Part shown: positions 17,083 to 25,608 of the stretch, in pieces
Layout of the letters: each line of letters opens with the position of its first letter
How positions within the stretch are numbered: position 1 is the first letter of the stretch
Notes under the pieces: generated by a model
Told to the model about the DNA's origin: nothing
The model's database searches: none
Seen by the model: only the letters and a program-made list of their open reading frames with translations
Origin: Endozoicomonas sp.
GTDB taxonomy: Bacteria > Pseudomonadota > Gammaproteobacteria > Pseudomonadales > Endozoicomonadaceae
Direction of reading: 5' to 3'
Assembly (NCBI GenBank): GCA_027942505.1
Contig: JAQFVO010000837.1
Span: 1-33,217 of the forward strand
Length of the DNA: 33,217 nucleotides
Made by a program: the position numbers and the translations under genes

Positions 17083-20000
17083 ATGTCTTTTGATCAAAGC
17101 ACCCGCAACCGTCTGCAACGGTTTGTCAGCAGTGCCCGTGCGCTGCTGGTTGAGGAATTTACCCGTCAGCTCCAGGCCACCTACGGCCTGGACCCCGGTG
17201 AAGGGGCGGTGGCCAATATGGCCAGCCTGACCTATCTGGATAACCGCCAACGGCAGACGGCCCATCTGTTGCGGGAGACCCTTGCCCACTATTTAGCCAC
17301 CACCACCGGCACAGGGGACAAGCAAAGTACCCAGCAGGCCCTTGGCCGAATCATACGTGAACAGGCGTTTACCGTACTGAACCGTCTGGCGGCACTGCGG
17401 ATGGCAGAGGCTCGGGGTTTTCTGCTGGAATCGGTAGCGAAGGGTTATAGTTCCAAAGGTTTCCAGCTGTACAAACCACTGGCCGGCACGGCCCATGGGG
17501 AAACCGGTGATGCCTACCGCAATTACCTGTTCAGCCTGTTTGATGAATTCAGTCTGGATTTGGCGGTTCTGTTTGACCGCCATAGTGCCCAGGGGCAACT
17601 CTTTCCCCGGGAAAGTGCCCTGCTGGCCCTGTTGGATGAGATCAATCACCCCGATATTGAACACCTGTGGGCGGAAGATGAAACCATTGGCTGGATTTAC
17701 CAGTACTTCAACTCCCAGGAAGAGCGGCGGCAAATGCGTGCGGAATCCCAGTCGCCCCGTAACAGCCGGGAGCTGGCGGTACGCAACCAGTTCTTTACGC
17801 CCCGCTATGTGGTGGAGTTTTTAACGGACAATACCCTGGGGCGTATCTGGTATGAAATGACCCGGGGCAATACCGCACTGGTAGATAACTGTCGTTATCT
17901 GGTGCGCCGCCCTACCGAGATTTTTCTAAAACCCAATGAAGCCGCGCCGGAAAGTCCTGAGGGTGAAACGGAGTCATTAAGCCAGGAGGAATTACTGCAG
18001 CAGCCAGTCTATATTCCGCACCGACCGTTAAAAGACCCACGTTCCATTCGTATGCTAGACCCGGCCTGTGGCTCCATGCACTTTGGCCTCTACGCCTTTG
18101 ACCTGTTTGAACGGATCTATCGGGAAGCCTGGCAACTGGAACAACAGCTGGGGCCCGATGCGTTTGCTCGGGAAGCGGGTCAGGATGCCCTGCAAAACAC
18201 GTATGCCAACTGGGAAGAATTTGAGCAACAGATTCCCAAACTGATTATTGAGCACAATATTCATGGGGTGGATATCGACCCACGGGCCGTACAAATTGCC
18301 GGTTTGAGCTTATGGCAACGGGCTCAGCGAACCTGGCATCAACAAGGGATTAAACCTCAGCAGCGACCCGCCATTGTTAAATCCAATATTGTCTGTGCTG
18401 AGCCCATGCCCGGTGAAAAAGCGCTGTTGCAGGAGTTTACCGAGAAGCTGGACCCGCCGGTACTGGGGCAACTGCTGGAAGTGATTTTCGATAAGATGCA
18501 GCTGGCCGGTGAAGCGGGCACCCTGCTGAAAATTGAAGAAGAGATACAAACCGCCATTCAAGAAGCACGGGAGCAGTGGCTGAAAGAGAGCGGCAGCCAG
18601 ACCATGGGGGATATGTTCCCGTCCGAGCTGGATGCGGCAACACCTCAGAAAAAGCTGGGTTTTGATCTGCGCGGTATTGATAATGAAACCTTTTGGGATG
18701 ATGCTGAGCTGCATATTTTGCAGGCGTTGAGTGATTACGCGGATCAGGCGGAATCTTTTGCTGATCAGAAACGGTTGTTTGCGGAAGATGCGGCTGAGGG
18801 GTTTGCTTTTATTGAGTTGTGTCGAAAGCGGTTTGATGTGGTTTTGATGAATCCGCCTTTTGGTTCTCCTACAAAATCTGTATTTGAATATGCAGAAGCA
18901 ACATATCCATCTGCATATGTTGATATATATTCTAGCTTCGTAAAACGTGGTTTTTCATTAACAGAATGTGGAGTGGTTGGAGCAATCACACCAAGAACAT
19001 TTTTAGCATCTTCAAGACTTGAAGGCTGGAGGAAACATGAAGTCAACGACTCAATAACTCTATTGATTGATTATGGTATAGGTGTTATGGATGATGCAAT
19101 GGTTAGAAGCTGTGCATATGTATTATCAAAGCAGAAAAACCAATCAAACATTATACCAGTTGTAGATGCCCGTAGAAGTGAGTCTAAAGAAAACGAGACA
19201 TTAATTGGATTCGGTGCAAAGATCAATTTGAACCGGTATCTTTTTAAACGCCACTTTATTAAATCTATACCGAGCGGAAAACTCCTATATTTTCTCGGTG
19301 ATGATACTTACAAAGTTATCAAGTCGTCTATCAGCTTCGAACCAAAGATTGGTACGGTTCGTAAAGGTTTAACTACTTTTGATGATTTCAGATTTGTCAA
19401 ACTACGATGGGAAATACCTATAGACAATATTGGTATTGGAAAATTTGAAAATTATGCCAAGGGTGGAGAATATAAAAATTTTGCAACCAATGTTCATTTG
19501 GTTATTAATCGAACAAAAGAAGCTAATGAATTAGCTGCTGTAAATATTAGAAAAAATGGTCAAACCGCTCAGAGTAGACAGGGTTCTACTTATTACTATC
19601 GATGCGGTTGTCAGTATACAACAAGGTCTAAAGGGTTCTCCACAAGAGCAATTCCAGAGGGCTGCGTAATGTCCAGTAATGCTCCACTAATTATTTCTGA
19701 ATCTGATATTAATACAAGCTATCTACTAGGTTGGAGCAATAGCCGCTTCATTAAAGCATTAGTTGAAATGCAATCAATGGCTGACGATTTTGTACCTGGA
19801 AGCATCAAGAGTTTGCCATGGAAACAACCTGAAAAAAATGAAGAGCAACAAGTTATTGATTTAGCAGAAGCCATTTGGCATGAATACAACAAGTTATATA
19901 TTGCATATGAAACTTATCCATATTTCAATATTGATATTGGAGAAATAACTGAAAAATCAATAATCTTATCTTATAACAAGTATTGCAAAAAGGTAAAAGA

Positions 20001-21090
20001 GATAAAAGGAAAAATAATTGACCTACAGAAATCAATCACTGTCATAATTGATCAGTTATATAACGTAGATTCTACTCATTTGGGTGAGGAAGTTCTTAAT
20101 AGGGATTGCTTGGAAGAATTTACGTACACTCCCCTTAACCTTAAATCTTATTTAGAAAACATCCTATCTTATTTTGCAGGAGTTGCTCTCAAGCGGTATA
20201 AAAAAACTAATAACCATAAAAAAACAAGTAAAGGCCCATTTGATCGACTTCCCAACTCAAGTCCTTTACAGATCGATAGCAAACCCAGAAAAAACGTGGT
20301 TATCGATGGAGAAAAACTGTCAAATCTAGTCCAGAGCGATATTAACTCTTTATTTCATGAGGATGTTCAGTTTATAGATATATTGGGCTGTAACTTAGAA
20401 GAGCTATTTTCAGGAAAATCATTATATTTTAGTAAACACTATAAAGAATATTCAGCATCACAAAAATATGCCCCCATCTATTGGCCTCTACAAACACCAT
20501 CCGGCTCCTACACACTCTGGGTCTACTATCACCGATTAAACGAACAAACCCTCTACACCTGCATCAATGATTTTGTTGAGCCCAAGCTTGAGCAGGTAGA
20601 AAAAGACCTGAGTGCCCTGCAAGGCAAATCTGCCCGAAGCAGCCAGGAAGAAAAAGAACTGACCAAACTGACCGATCTGACCAGTGAATTACGGGACTTC
20701 CGTGATGAACTGCTACGCCTGACCAAATTCTGGAAACCCAACCTGAACGATGGCGTACAGATTACCGCAGCCCCACTGTGGAAACTGTTCCAGCACAAAG
20801 CCTGGCAAAAAAAGCTGAAAGAGACCTGGCAAAAACTGGAAAAAGGCGACTACGATTGGGCGCATCTGGCCTGCAGTATCTGGCCAGACCGGGTATTGCG
20901 CAAATGCCATCAGGATCGCAGCCTGGCCATTGCCCACGATGTGGAAGACCATTTCTGGCATGAAGTGGAAGTGCCGGTTAAGCGCGGCAAAAAACTTACC
21001 GGTGACACCAAGCTGGAGTGGCAACCAAAAGACCTAAGCGATAGTGCATTAAACGAACTGGTGAAACAGTTGATCGATAAAAGAGTCTGA
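17083..21090 (+). CDS. pglX: PglX (BrxX) adenine-specific DNA methyltransferase
   Basis: PglX methylates the N6 of adenine in a short non-palindromic site, marking host DNA and setting the target that BREX uses to exclude phage. The 1335-residue protein has SAM-binding motif I, LDPACGSMHFG, at about residues 323-333 and catalytic motif IV NPPF at about 589-592. A helical C-terminal domain follows. ATG 17083 has AGGAA nine bases upstream. The gene is intact but clearly mosaic: from just after motif IV to about 20480 the DNA is much richer in A and T and uses codons such as AGA and ATA, whereas both ends match the neighbouring genes. This central part should be the target-recognition region. 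It is somewhat longer than many type 1 PglX proteins. Confidence 0.95.
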   Translation: MSFDQSTRNRLQRFVSSARALLVEEFTRQLQATYGLDPGEGAVANMASLTYLDNRQRQTAHLLRETLAHYLATTTGTGDKQSTQQALGRIIREQAFTVLNRLAALRMAEARGFLLESVAKGYSSKGFQLYKPLAGTAHGETGDAYRNYLFSLFDEFSLDLAVLFDRHSAQGQLFPRESALLALLDEINHPDIEHLWAEDETIGWIYQYFNSQEERRQMRAESQSPRNSRELAVRNQFFTPRYVVEFLTDNTLGRIWYEMTRGNTALVDNCRYLVRRPTEIFLKPNEAAPESPEGETESLSQEELLQQPVYIPHRPLKDPRSIRMLDPACGSMHFGLYAFDLFERIYREAWQLEQQLGPDAFAREAGQDALQNTYANWEEFEQQIPKLIIEHNIHGVDIDPRAVQIAGLSLWQRAQRTWHQQGIKPQQRPAIVKSNIVCAEPMPGEKALLQEFTEKLDPPVLGQLLEVIFDKMQLAGEAGTLLKIEEEIQTAIQEAREQWLKESGSQTMGDMFPSELDAATPQKKLGFDLRGIDNETFWDDAELHILQALSDYADQAESFADQKRLFAEDAAEGFAFIELCRKRFDVVLMNPPFGSPTKSVFEYAEATYPSAYVDIYSSFVKRGFSLTECGVVGAITPRTFLASSRLEGWRKHEVNDSITLLIDYGIGVMDDAMVRSCAYVLSKQKNQSNIIPVVDARRSESKENETLIGFGAKINLNRYLFKRHFIKSIPSGKLLYFLGDDTYKVIKSSISFEPKIGTVRKGLTTFDDFRFVKLRWEIPIDNIGIGKFENYAKGGEYKNFATNVHLVINRTKEANELAAVNIRKNGQTAQSRQGSTYYYRCGCQYTTRSKGFSTRAIPEGCVMSSNAPLIISESDINTSYLLGWSNSRFIKALVEMQSMADDFVPGSIKSLPWKQPEKNEEQQVIDLAEAIWHEYNKLYIAYETYPYFNIDIGEITEKSIILSYNKYCKKVKEIKGKIIDLQKSITVIIDQLYNVDSTHLGEEVLNRDCLEEFTYTPLNLKSYLENILSYFAGVALKRYKKTNNHKKTSKGPFDRLPNSSPLQIDSKPRKNVVIDGEKLSNLVQSDINSLFHEDVQFIDILGCNLEELFSGKSLYFSKHYKEYSASQKYAPIYWPLQTPSGSYTLWVYYHRLNEQTLYTCINDFVEPKLEQVEKDLSALQGKSARSSQEEKELTKLTDLTSELRDFRDELLRLTKFWKPNLNDGVQITAAPLWKLFQHKAWQKKLKETWQKLEKGDYDWAHLACSIWPDRVLRKCHQDRSLAIAHDVEDHFWHEVEVPVKRGKKLTGDTKLEWQPKDLSDSALNELVKQLIDKRV
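18870..20480 (+). other. AT-rich mosaic segment inside pglX
   Basis: By eye, base composition drops from roughly 50% GC to near 35% just after the NPPF motif and returns abruptly near 20480, without breaking the reading frame. It covers about residues 597-1132. The flanks look like the rest of the operon. This is what replacement of the target-recognition domain by recombination with a foreign pglX would leave. Confidence 0.8.
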
Positions 21091-21113
21091 TCCACTATCG
21101 AGCTATTTATAAT

Positions 21114-21171
21114 GAAAATGCCGCAGTCAGGCACTTTCCTGTTTTCAATGCCTGAGGGGAGCGGCATTTTC
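21114..21171 (+). terminator. Two-tier hairpin between pglX and the ATPase gene
   Basis: GAAAATGCCGC (21114-21124) pairs perfectly with 21161-21171, and TCAGGCA (21127-21133) pairs with TGCCTGA (21149-21155) inside it. The GC stem is preceded by four A and followed by four T, so it could act as a weak terminator in either direction, or as an attenuating or RNA-stabilising element. It separates pglX from the inserted ATPase/DUF4276 pair. Confidence 0.5.
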
Positions 21172-21199
21172 CGCTCATGGCTGTTTAATGGAGGCCATG

Positions 21200-22453
21200 A
21201 TGGCAAAGCAATTGACAAAAAAACCAACAAAACAACCCGGTATTCCCAGAATAGAGTCCATCAAAGTTGAAAACTACCGGGCTCTGCGCAAAATCGAACT
21301 GAAGGATCTTACCCCCCTGACAGTGCTGCTGGGCCCCAATGGCAGCGGTAAGTCCACCCTTTTTGATGTGTTTAACTTCCTCTCGGAGTGTTTTCAGTTT
21401 GGCCTGCGCCACGCCTGGGACCGCCGTGGCCGGGGCAAGGAGCTGAAAAGCCGTGGCGCATCCGGCCCCATTCTGTTTGAACTGAAATACCGGGAGCAGC
21501 CCGGTACCCCCATTATCACCTACCATCTGGCCATTGATGAGGGTACTAAAGGCCCGGAAGTGGTGGAAGAGTGGCTACAGTGGCGACGGGGTACCAAAGG
21601 TGTGCCGTTCCGCTTTCTGGAGTTCAGCCGGGGCAAGGGTCGTGCCGCCAGTGGTGAAACCCCCGATGTGGATGATGCCCGTGAAGAGACCAATCTGCGG
21701 TCACCGGATTTGATTGCCGTCAACACCCTGGGGCAGCTTTCGGAACACCCGCGTATTGCCGCCCTGCGGGAGTTTATTACCGACTGGTATGTCTCCTATC
21801 TCTCTATTGAACAAACCCGCAATCAACCGGAGGCCGGCCCCCAGGAGCGTTTAAGCAAAGGGGGAGAAAACCTGCCCAATGTGATCCAGTATCTGAAAGA
21901 GCAGCACCCGGAACGACTGGAAGCCATTTTTGCCAACTTGCGCCAGCGCATCCCCCGGCTGGAAAAGGTTGAAGCAGACCCGATGCCCGATGGCCGTCTG
22001 CTGTTGCAGATTAAAGATGCGCCTTTTGATCAACCGGTGCTGTCGAAATTTGCCTCCGATGGCACCATGAAAATGCTGGCTTACTTAACGGTGCTGCACG
22101 ATCCAGAACCGCCCCGCTTTATCGGTATTGAAGAACCCGAAAACTTTTTACACCCTCGATTGCTGCCAGAACTTGCAGAAGAGTGCCGCAGTGCCGCACA
22201 AAATTCCCAATTGCTGATTACCAGCCACTCACCGTTTCTGCTGAACGCCATGCGGGCCGAAGAGGTGCGCATTCTCTACCGGGATGAGCAGGGCTTTACC
22301 CAGGCGGTGCGTGCCAGTGATATTCAGGGCGTAAAAGAGCTGCTGAATGCGGGCGCTTCGTTGGGCTATTTATGGATGGAGGGTCACTTTGGTATTGGCG
22401 ACCCACTGGTCAACTTTGGAGCGCCTAAACCCAACAGCAAAGCAGGGAAGTAA
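21200..22453 (+). CDS. AAA_21/OLD-like ATPase embedded in the BREX operon
   Basis: The 417-residue protein is an ABC/SMC-type ATPase of the AAA_21 group. It shows [17 protein letters not shown], Walker [10 protein letters not shown] at residues 45-53, a divergent signature region [13 protein letters not shown], Walker B IGIEEPEN at about 307-314 with a glutamate pair, and a histidine switch ITSHSP at about 339-344. Such ATPases partner with Toprim or nuclease subunits in many defence systems (OLD/Gabija, PARIS, retron-associated). The start is probably ATG 21200, because GGAGG at 21190-21194 is well placed for it; ATGs at 21188 and 21197 are alternatives. The DUF4276 gene follows after three bases. 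It is not a core BREX gene. Confidence 0.88.
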   Translation: MAKQLTKKPTKQPGIPRIESIKVENYRALRKIELKDLTPLTVLLGPNGSGKSTLFDVFNFLSECFQFGLRHAWDRRGRGKELKSRGASGPILFELKYREQPGTPIITYHLAIDEGTKGPEVVEEWLQWRRGTKGVPFRFLEFSRGKGRAASGETPDVDDAREETNLRSPDLIAVNTLGQLSEHPRIAALREFITDWYVSYLSIEQTRNQPEAGPQERLSKGGENLPNVIQYLKEQHPERLEAIFANLRQRIPRLEKVEADPMPDGRLLLQIKDAPFDQPVLSKFASDGTMKMLAYLTVLHDPEPPRFIGIEEPENFLHPRLLPELAEECRSAAQNSQLLITSHSPFLLNAMRAEEVRILYRDEQGFTQAVRASDIQGVKELLNAGASLGYLWMEGHFGIGDPLVNFGAPKPNSKAGK

Positions 22454-22456
22454 GTC

Positions 22457-23071
22457 ATGTTGGAGAAACTTATTGTCTTTGTTGAAGAGATCTCCATGGA
22501 AGCGGCCCTGGAAAAGTTGCTGCCAAAAATACTGGGTGATGTGGCGTTTCAGATCATTCAATTTCAGTGCAAGGATGACCTGCTGAAACAATTACCCAGT
22601 CGTTTAAGGGGCTATAGCACGTGGCTGCCCGCCGAACATGCGATTATGGTATTGGTGGATCGTGACCGGGATGACTGCCTGCAGCTGAAACAACAGCTTG
22701 AGCAGAGGGCTACTGAGGCTGGTTTGGTGACCAAAACTCAAGGTGCTGAACGATTTCAGGTGGTTAACCGTGTGGTGATTGAAGAGCTGGAGTCCTGGTT
22801 CTTTGGCGACTGGCCTGCGGTTCGCCAGGCTTATCCCAGGGTTCCGGAAAATATTCCCCGTAGAGCCAAGTACCGAAACCCGGATGAAATTACCGGTGGC
22901 ACCTGGGAAGCCCTGGAACGTGAGATGAAAAAAGCGGGTTACTTCTCAACCGGCATCAATAAGCTCGAATGTGCCCGGGAGATTGGCCAGCATATGAACC
23001 CGGCACACAATAACTCTCCCAGTTTTAACGCCTTTGTCGCTGCCATTAACACCGCATTAGCCTGGAATTAA
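22457..23071 (+). CDS. DUF4276 family protein, putative Toprim-like partner
   Basis: The 204-residue protein fits DUF4276, a family that accompanies AAA ATPases in defence loci. It begins KLIVFVEEISMEAAL, with E10/E11 placed like the catalytic glutamate of Toprim domains, and continues with VLVDRDRDDC, where D68, D70 and D72 would be the metal-binding aspartates. A later EELESWFFGD segment is also typical of the family as I remember it. The Toprim reading suggests a metal-dependent nuclease, possibly acting on DNA or tRNA, unleashed by the ATPase; this is inference. The gene starts three bases after the ATPase stop, and its own stop overlaps the start of pglZ, so the pair is tied into BREX translation. 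Confidence 0.8.
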   Translation: MLEKLIVFVEEISMEAALEKLLPKILGDVAFQIIQFQCKDDLLKQLPSRLRGYSTWLPAEHAIMVLVDRDRDDCLQLKQQLEQRATEAGLVTKTQGAERFQVVNRVVIEELESWFFGDWPAVRQAYPRVPENIPRRAKYRNPDEITGGTWEALEREMKKAGYFSTGINKLECAREIGQHMNPAHNNSPSFNAFVAAINTALAWN

Positions 23072-25605
23072 TGATGACCATTCAAGAATATATACAAACT
23101 CAGGTGTTTGCCCCCCGCCTTGGCAAAGACGAGAACAACCACATTCTGGTGGTTTATGACCCGGACCAGCGTTATCGCCAGATTTGCCTGGATATGGCCA
23201 GTGAATCATTGCAAGTGGTGGATGCCTCCGAGTCCAGTATTATCTCCCGGGCACAGGGAATAACCGCACTGGCGTCATTAGGCCAAAACACCATTGCACA
23301 ACTGCTGGTCTATGTGCCTGCCCCCGCCCCCACGGAAGATGAAGAGAAGCAGAAAGATCCCTTTGCCCTTTATGGTGCCTGCGGTGCGGTTTTTCCCAGT
23401 GGTGATGGCGACAGCTTTTTCAATGTCTGTCTGGTGGCTAAATCGGAGTTTGCCACCCAGGTCAGGACGGTGTTTGGGCAAAATGACAACCCGGATTTCA
23501 ATGTGATCAATGCCATCGGTGGCGGGGTCAACTGGCCGACTTTAAAAGCCACGCTGAAAGTGGAATCCACCCGCGACATTCTCTTTAGCCTGTTGGTACC
23601 CAGTGACGCACAGCTAGCCGCACTGAACAGCAGCGATGGCTGGGTCAGCGAGAATAAGGAGCTATTGAAAACCAGTATCGGTTTGACGTTGAAAACCCGC
23701 GCCAAAAGCTGGTCGACCATTGCCGATGAGTTATGGCGTTTTGTTCTGTTCAGTGAATTTGTGTTCGATCTGCCACAAGGCCTTCCGCCGGCCCTGACCA
23801 ATGTGCCTGCAGCTGAAGAAGCCGCCAAGCCCCTGATTGAGGATATCTGCGAACGGTTGCGCAGTGACCGGCGCACCCAGCCCACCTATATTGAGCGGGC
23901 GGAAGCGGTGGAAGCGGAGCTGGAGCTGTCAAACCATTGCCAGGGTATTTCTGACCTGGGTGAGCGGGATACTTTTCCCTTTGAGGAACGGACATTTTTA
24001 CACCAGGCCATGGACGCCCTGCAACGGGATGATACCGATAATGTTCGCCATATTTTATCCCACCATGTGCAGTCCGTGTGGATCGGCAAAGGGGAGAGCC
24101 AGGCGCAATGGGATCTGCTGCGAGCAGCACTGGCTCTGGTGGAAGCGTGTCAGGACAATGAGCGGGTATTGCCCGACCATGACCAATCCATGGACTCGCT
24201 GATCAATTATTACCTCACCCAGTTCCGGGAGGTTGACCGCCTGCATCGGGAGTTTGAACAGGCAGTCAGTGATTATGACTGGCAAGATACTCAGGGGCTT
24301 ATGCACTCGTTGCAGCAGCAGGTGCGTCAGCAATACGGCCGTTTGATTGTCAGTTTGCAAACACTGTTCACCCAGCATCTCGTTCAATCGGGCTGGCCAT
24401 TACCGGGGCGACTGGCCAATACCGAGGTGTTTGATAAGCTGGTTGCTCCCAAACTGAGTCAAAGCGGCCATAAAGTTGCCTATTTGATGGTGGATGCCCT
24501 GCGCTATGAGCTGGGCGTTGCCCTTGAACAGCAGCTGACGGAAGACGGCAAGGTTGAACTGACTCCAGCACTGGCCCAGCTGCCCAGCATCACTCTGGTG
24601 GGCATGGCCAGCTTGCTGCCCGATGCCAGTACCGGACTGTCCATCAATAATATCAATAACAAGCTGGTGCCCGCCATTAATGGTCAGGAAGTGAAAAGTG
24701 TTGAGCAGCGTATGAACCATATCCGCAAGCGTTATGGCCAGCGCTTTCAGGAAGGCAAGCTGGAAGCGTTTGTCCGAAACCGCCTTACGCTGGAAGCTGG
24801 CACCGAACTGCTGGTACTGCGCAGCGTTGAAATTGACGGGCATTTTGAAAACAACCCGGACACTGCACCCAATGAAATTATCAATGCACTCAAGCGTATC
24901 CGAGTGGCGATCCATAAGCTGAAAGATGCCGGTTTTAACGAGGTGGTGATTGCCACTGACCACGGCTTCTTTATGAATACACATGCCCAGGCCGGAGACA
25001 CTATTGGTAAACCCAGTGGTGACTGGCTAACCATCCATGAACGTTGCCTGCTAGGTGATGGGGCAGTTGATAGCAACCACTACGAGCTAACGACCGAGAA
25101 AGCCGGCATCCGCAGCAATATGGCCAAACTGGCCGGGCCAAATACCATGGCGTCTTATCGCTCGGGGATGCTTTATTATCATGGTGGCGCCTCTTTGCAG
25201 GAGTGTGTGGTGCCGGTGATTACGGTCAAACTGGAGGCGTCCCGGCAGACGGCTATTGAGCAGGCCAAAGTGGTGTTGAACTACAAAAATGGTGCCAAAC
25301 GGATTACCACCCGGTTGCCGGTGGTGGAGATTGCGGTGGAAACGGATGATATGTTCTCCACCGGCAGTGATTTTGAGATCTTGTTGGAAGCCCAGGATAA
25401 AAACGGTGACGTTGTCGGTGAAGCCAAACCGGGGGGGGCGGTCAATCCTGCCACCGGCACCATCACACTAAAACCAGGTGATAAAGTGCAAATCACTGTG
25501 AAAATGCAGTTAGAATTCGAGGGCAAGTTTAAAATAAAGGCGCTAAACCCTTCCACCATGGCGACTTATTGCCAGTTGGATTTAGAAACTGACTACACGG
25601 TATAG
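23071..25605 (+). CDS. pglZ: PglZ (BrxZ), alkaline-phosphatase-superfamily BREX protein
   Basis: PglZ is the signature protein of BREX. The 844-residue product has an N-terminal region, an aspartate- and glutamate-rich helical middle, and the PglZ domain with metal-binding features of the alkaline phosphatase superfamily: YLMVDALRYELG at about residues 471-482, ATDHGFF at about 627-633 and YYHGGASLQE at about 704-713. It is required for both methylation and exclusion; a metal-dependent nuclease activity has been reported for a type 1 homologue. A beta-rich C-terminal domain follows. ATG 23071 overlaps the DUF4276 stop; ATG 23074 is an alternative. A run of eight G at residues 787-790 could allow slippage that would alter the last 55 residues or so. 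Confidence 0.94.
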   Translation: MMTIQEYIQTQVFAPRLGKDENNHILVVYDPDQRYRQICLDMASESLQVVDASESSIISRAQGITALASLGQNTIAQLLVYVPAPAPTEDEEKQKDPFALYGACGAVFPSGDGDSFFNVCLVAKSEFATQVRTVFGQNDNPDFNVINAIGGGVNWPTLKATLKVESTRDILFSLLVPSDAQLAALNSSDGWVSENKELLKTSIGLTLKTRAKSWSTIADELWRFVLFSEFVFDLPQGLPPALTNVPAAEEAAKPLIEDICERLRSDRRTQPTYIERAEAVEAELELSNHCQGISDLGERDTFPFEERTFLHQAMDALQRDDTDNVRHILSHHVQSVWIGKGESQAQWDLLRAALALVEACQDNERVLPDHDQSMDSLINYYLTQFREVDRLHREFEQAVSDYDWQDTQGLMHSLQQQVRQQYGRLIVSLQTLFTQHLVQSGWPLPGRLANTEVFDKLVAPKLSQSGHKVAYLMVDALRYELGVALEQQLTEDGKVELTPALAQLPSITLVGMASLLPDASTGLSINNINNKLVPAINGQEVKSVEQRMNHIRKRYGQRFQEGKLEAFVRNRLTLEAGTELLVLRSVEIDGHFENNPDTAPNEIINALKRIRVAIHKLKDAGFNEVVIATDHGFFMNTHAQAGDTIGKPSGDWLTIHERCLLGDGAVDSNHYELTTEKAGIRSNMAKLAGPNTMASYRSGMLYYHGGASLQECVVPVITVKLEASRQTAIEQAKVVLNYKNGAKRITTRLPVVEIAVETDDMFSTGSDFEILLEAQDKNGDVVGEAKPGGAVNPATGTITLKPGDKVQITVKMQLEFEGKFKIKALNPSTMATYCQLDLETDYTV
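25431..25438 (+). repeat. G8 tract inside pglZ
   Basis: Eight consecutive G lie in codons P787 to A790 of pglZ. It is the longest homopolymer I noticed inside a gene here; other runs reach seven. Loss or gain of one G would shift the frame in the C-terminal domain. Confidence 0.9.
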
Positions 25606-25608
25606 GCC

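Noticed and set aside
19832-20224. Three runs of seven A in pglX (19832-19838, 20200-20206, 20218-20224) as phase-variation sites
   Set aside because: Runs of this length are expected in such AT-rich DNA and are less prone to slippage than long G tracts; the frame is intact.
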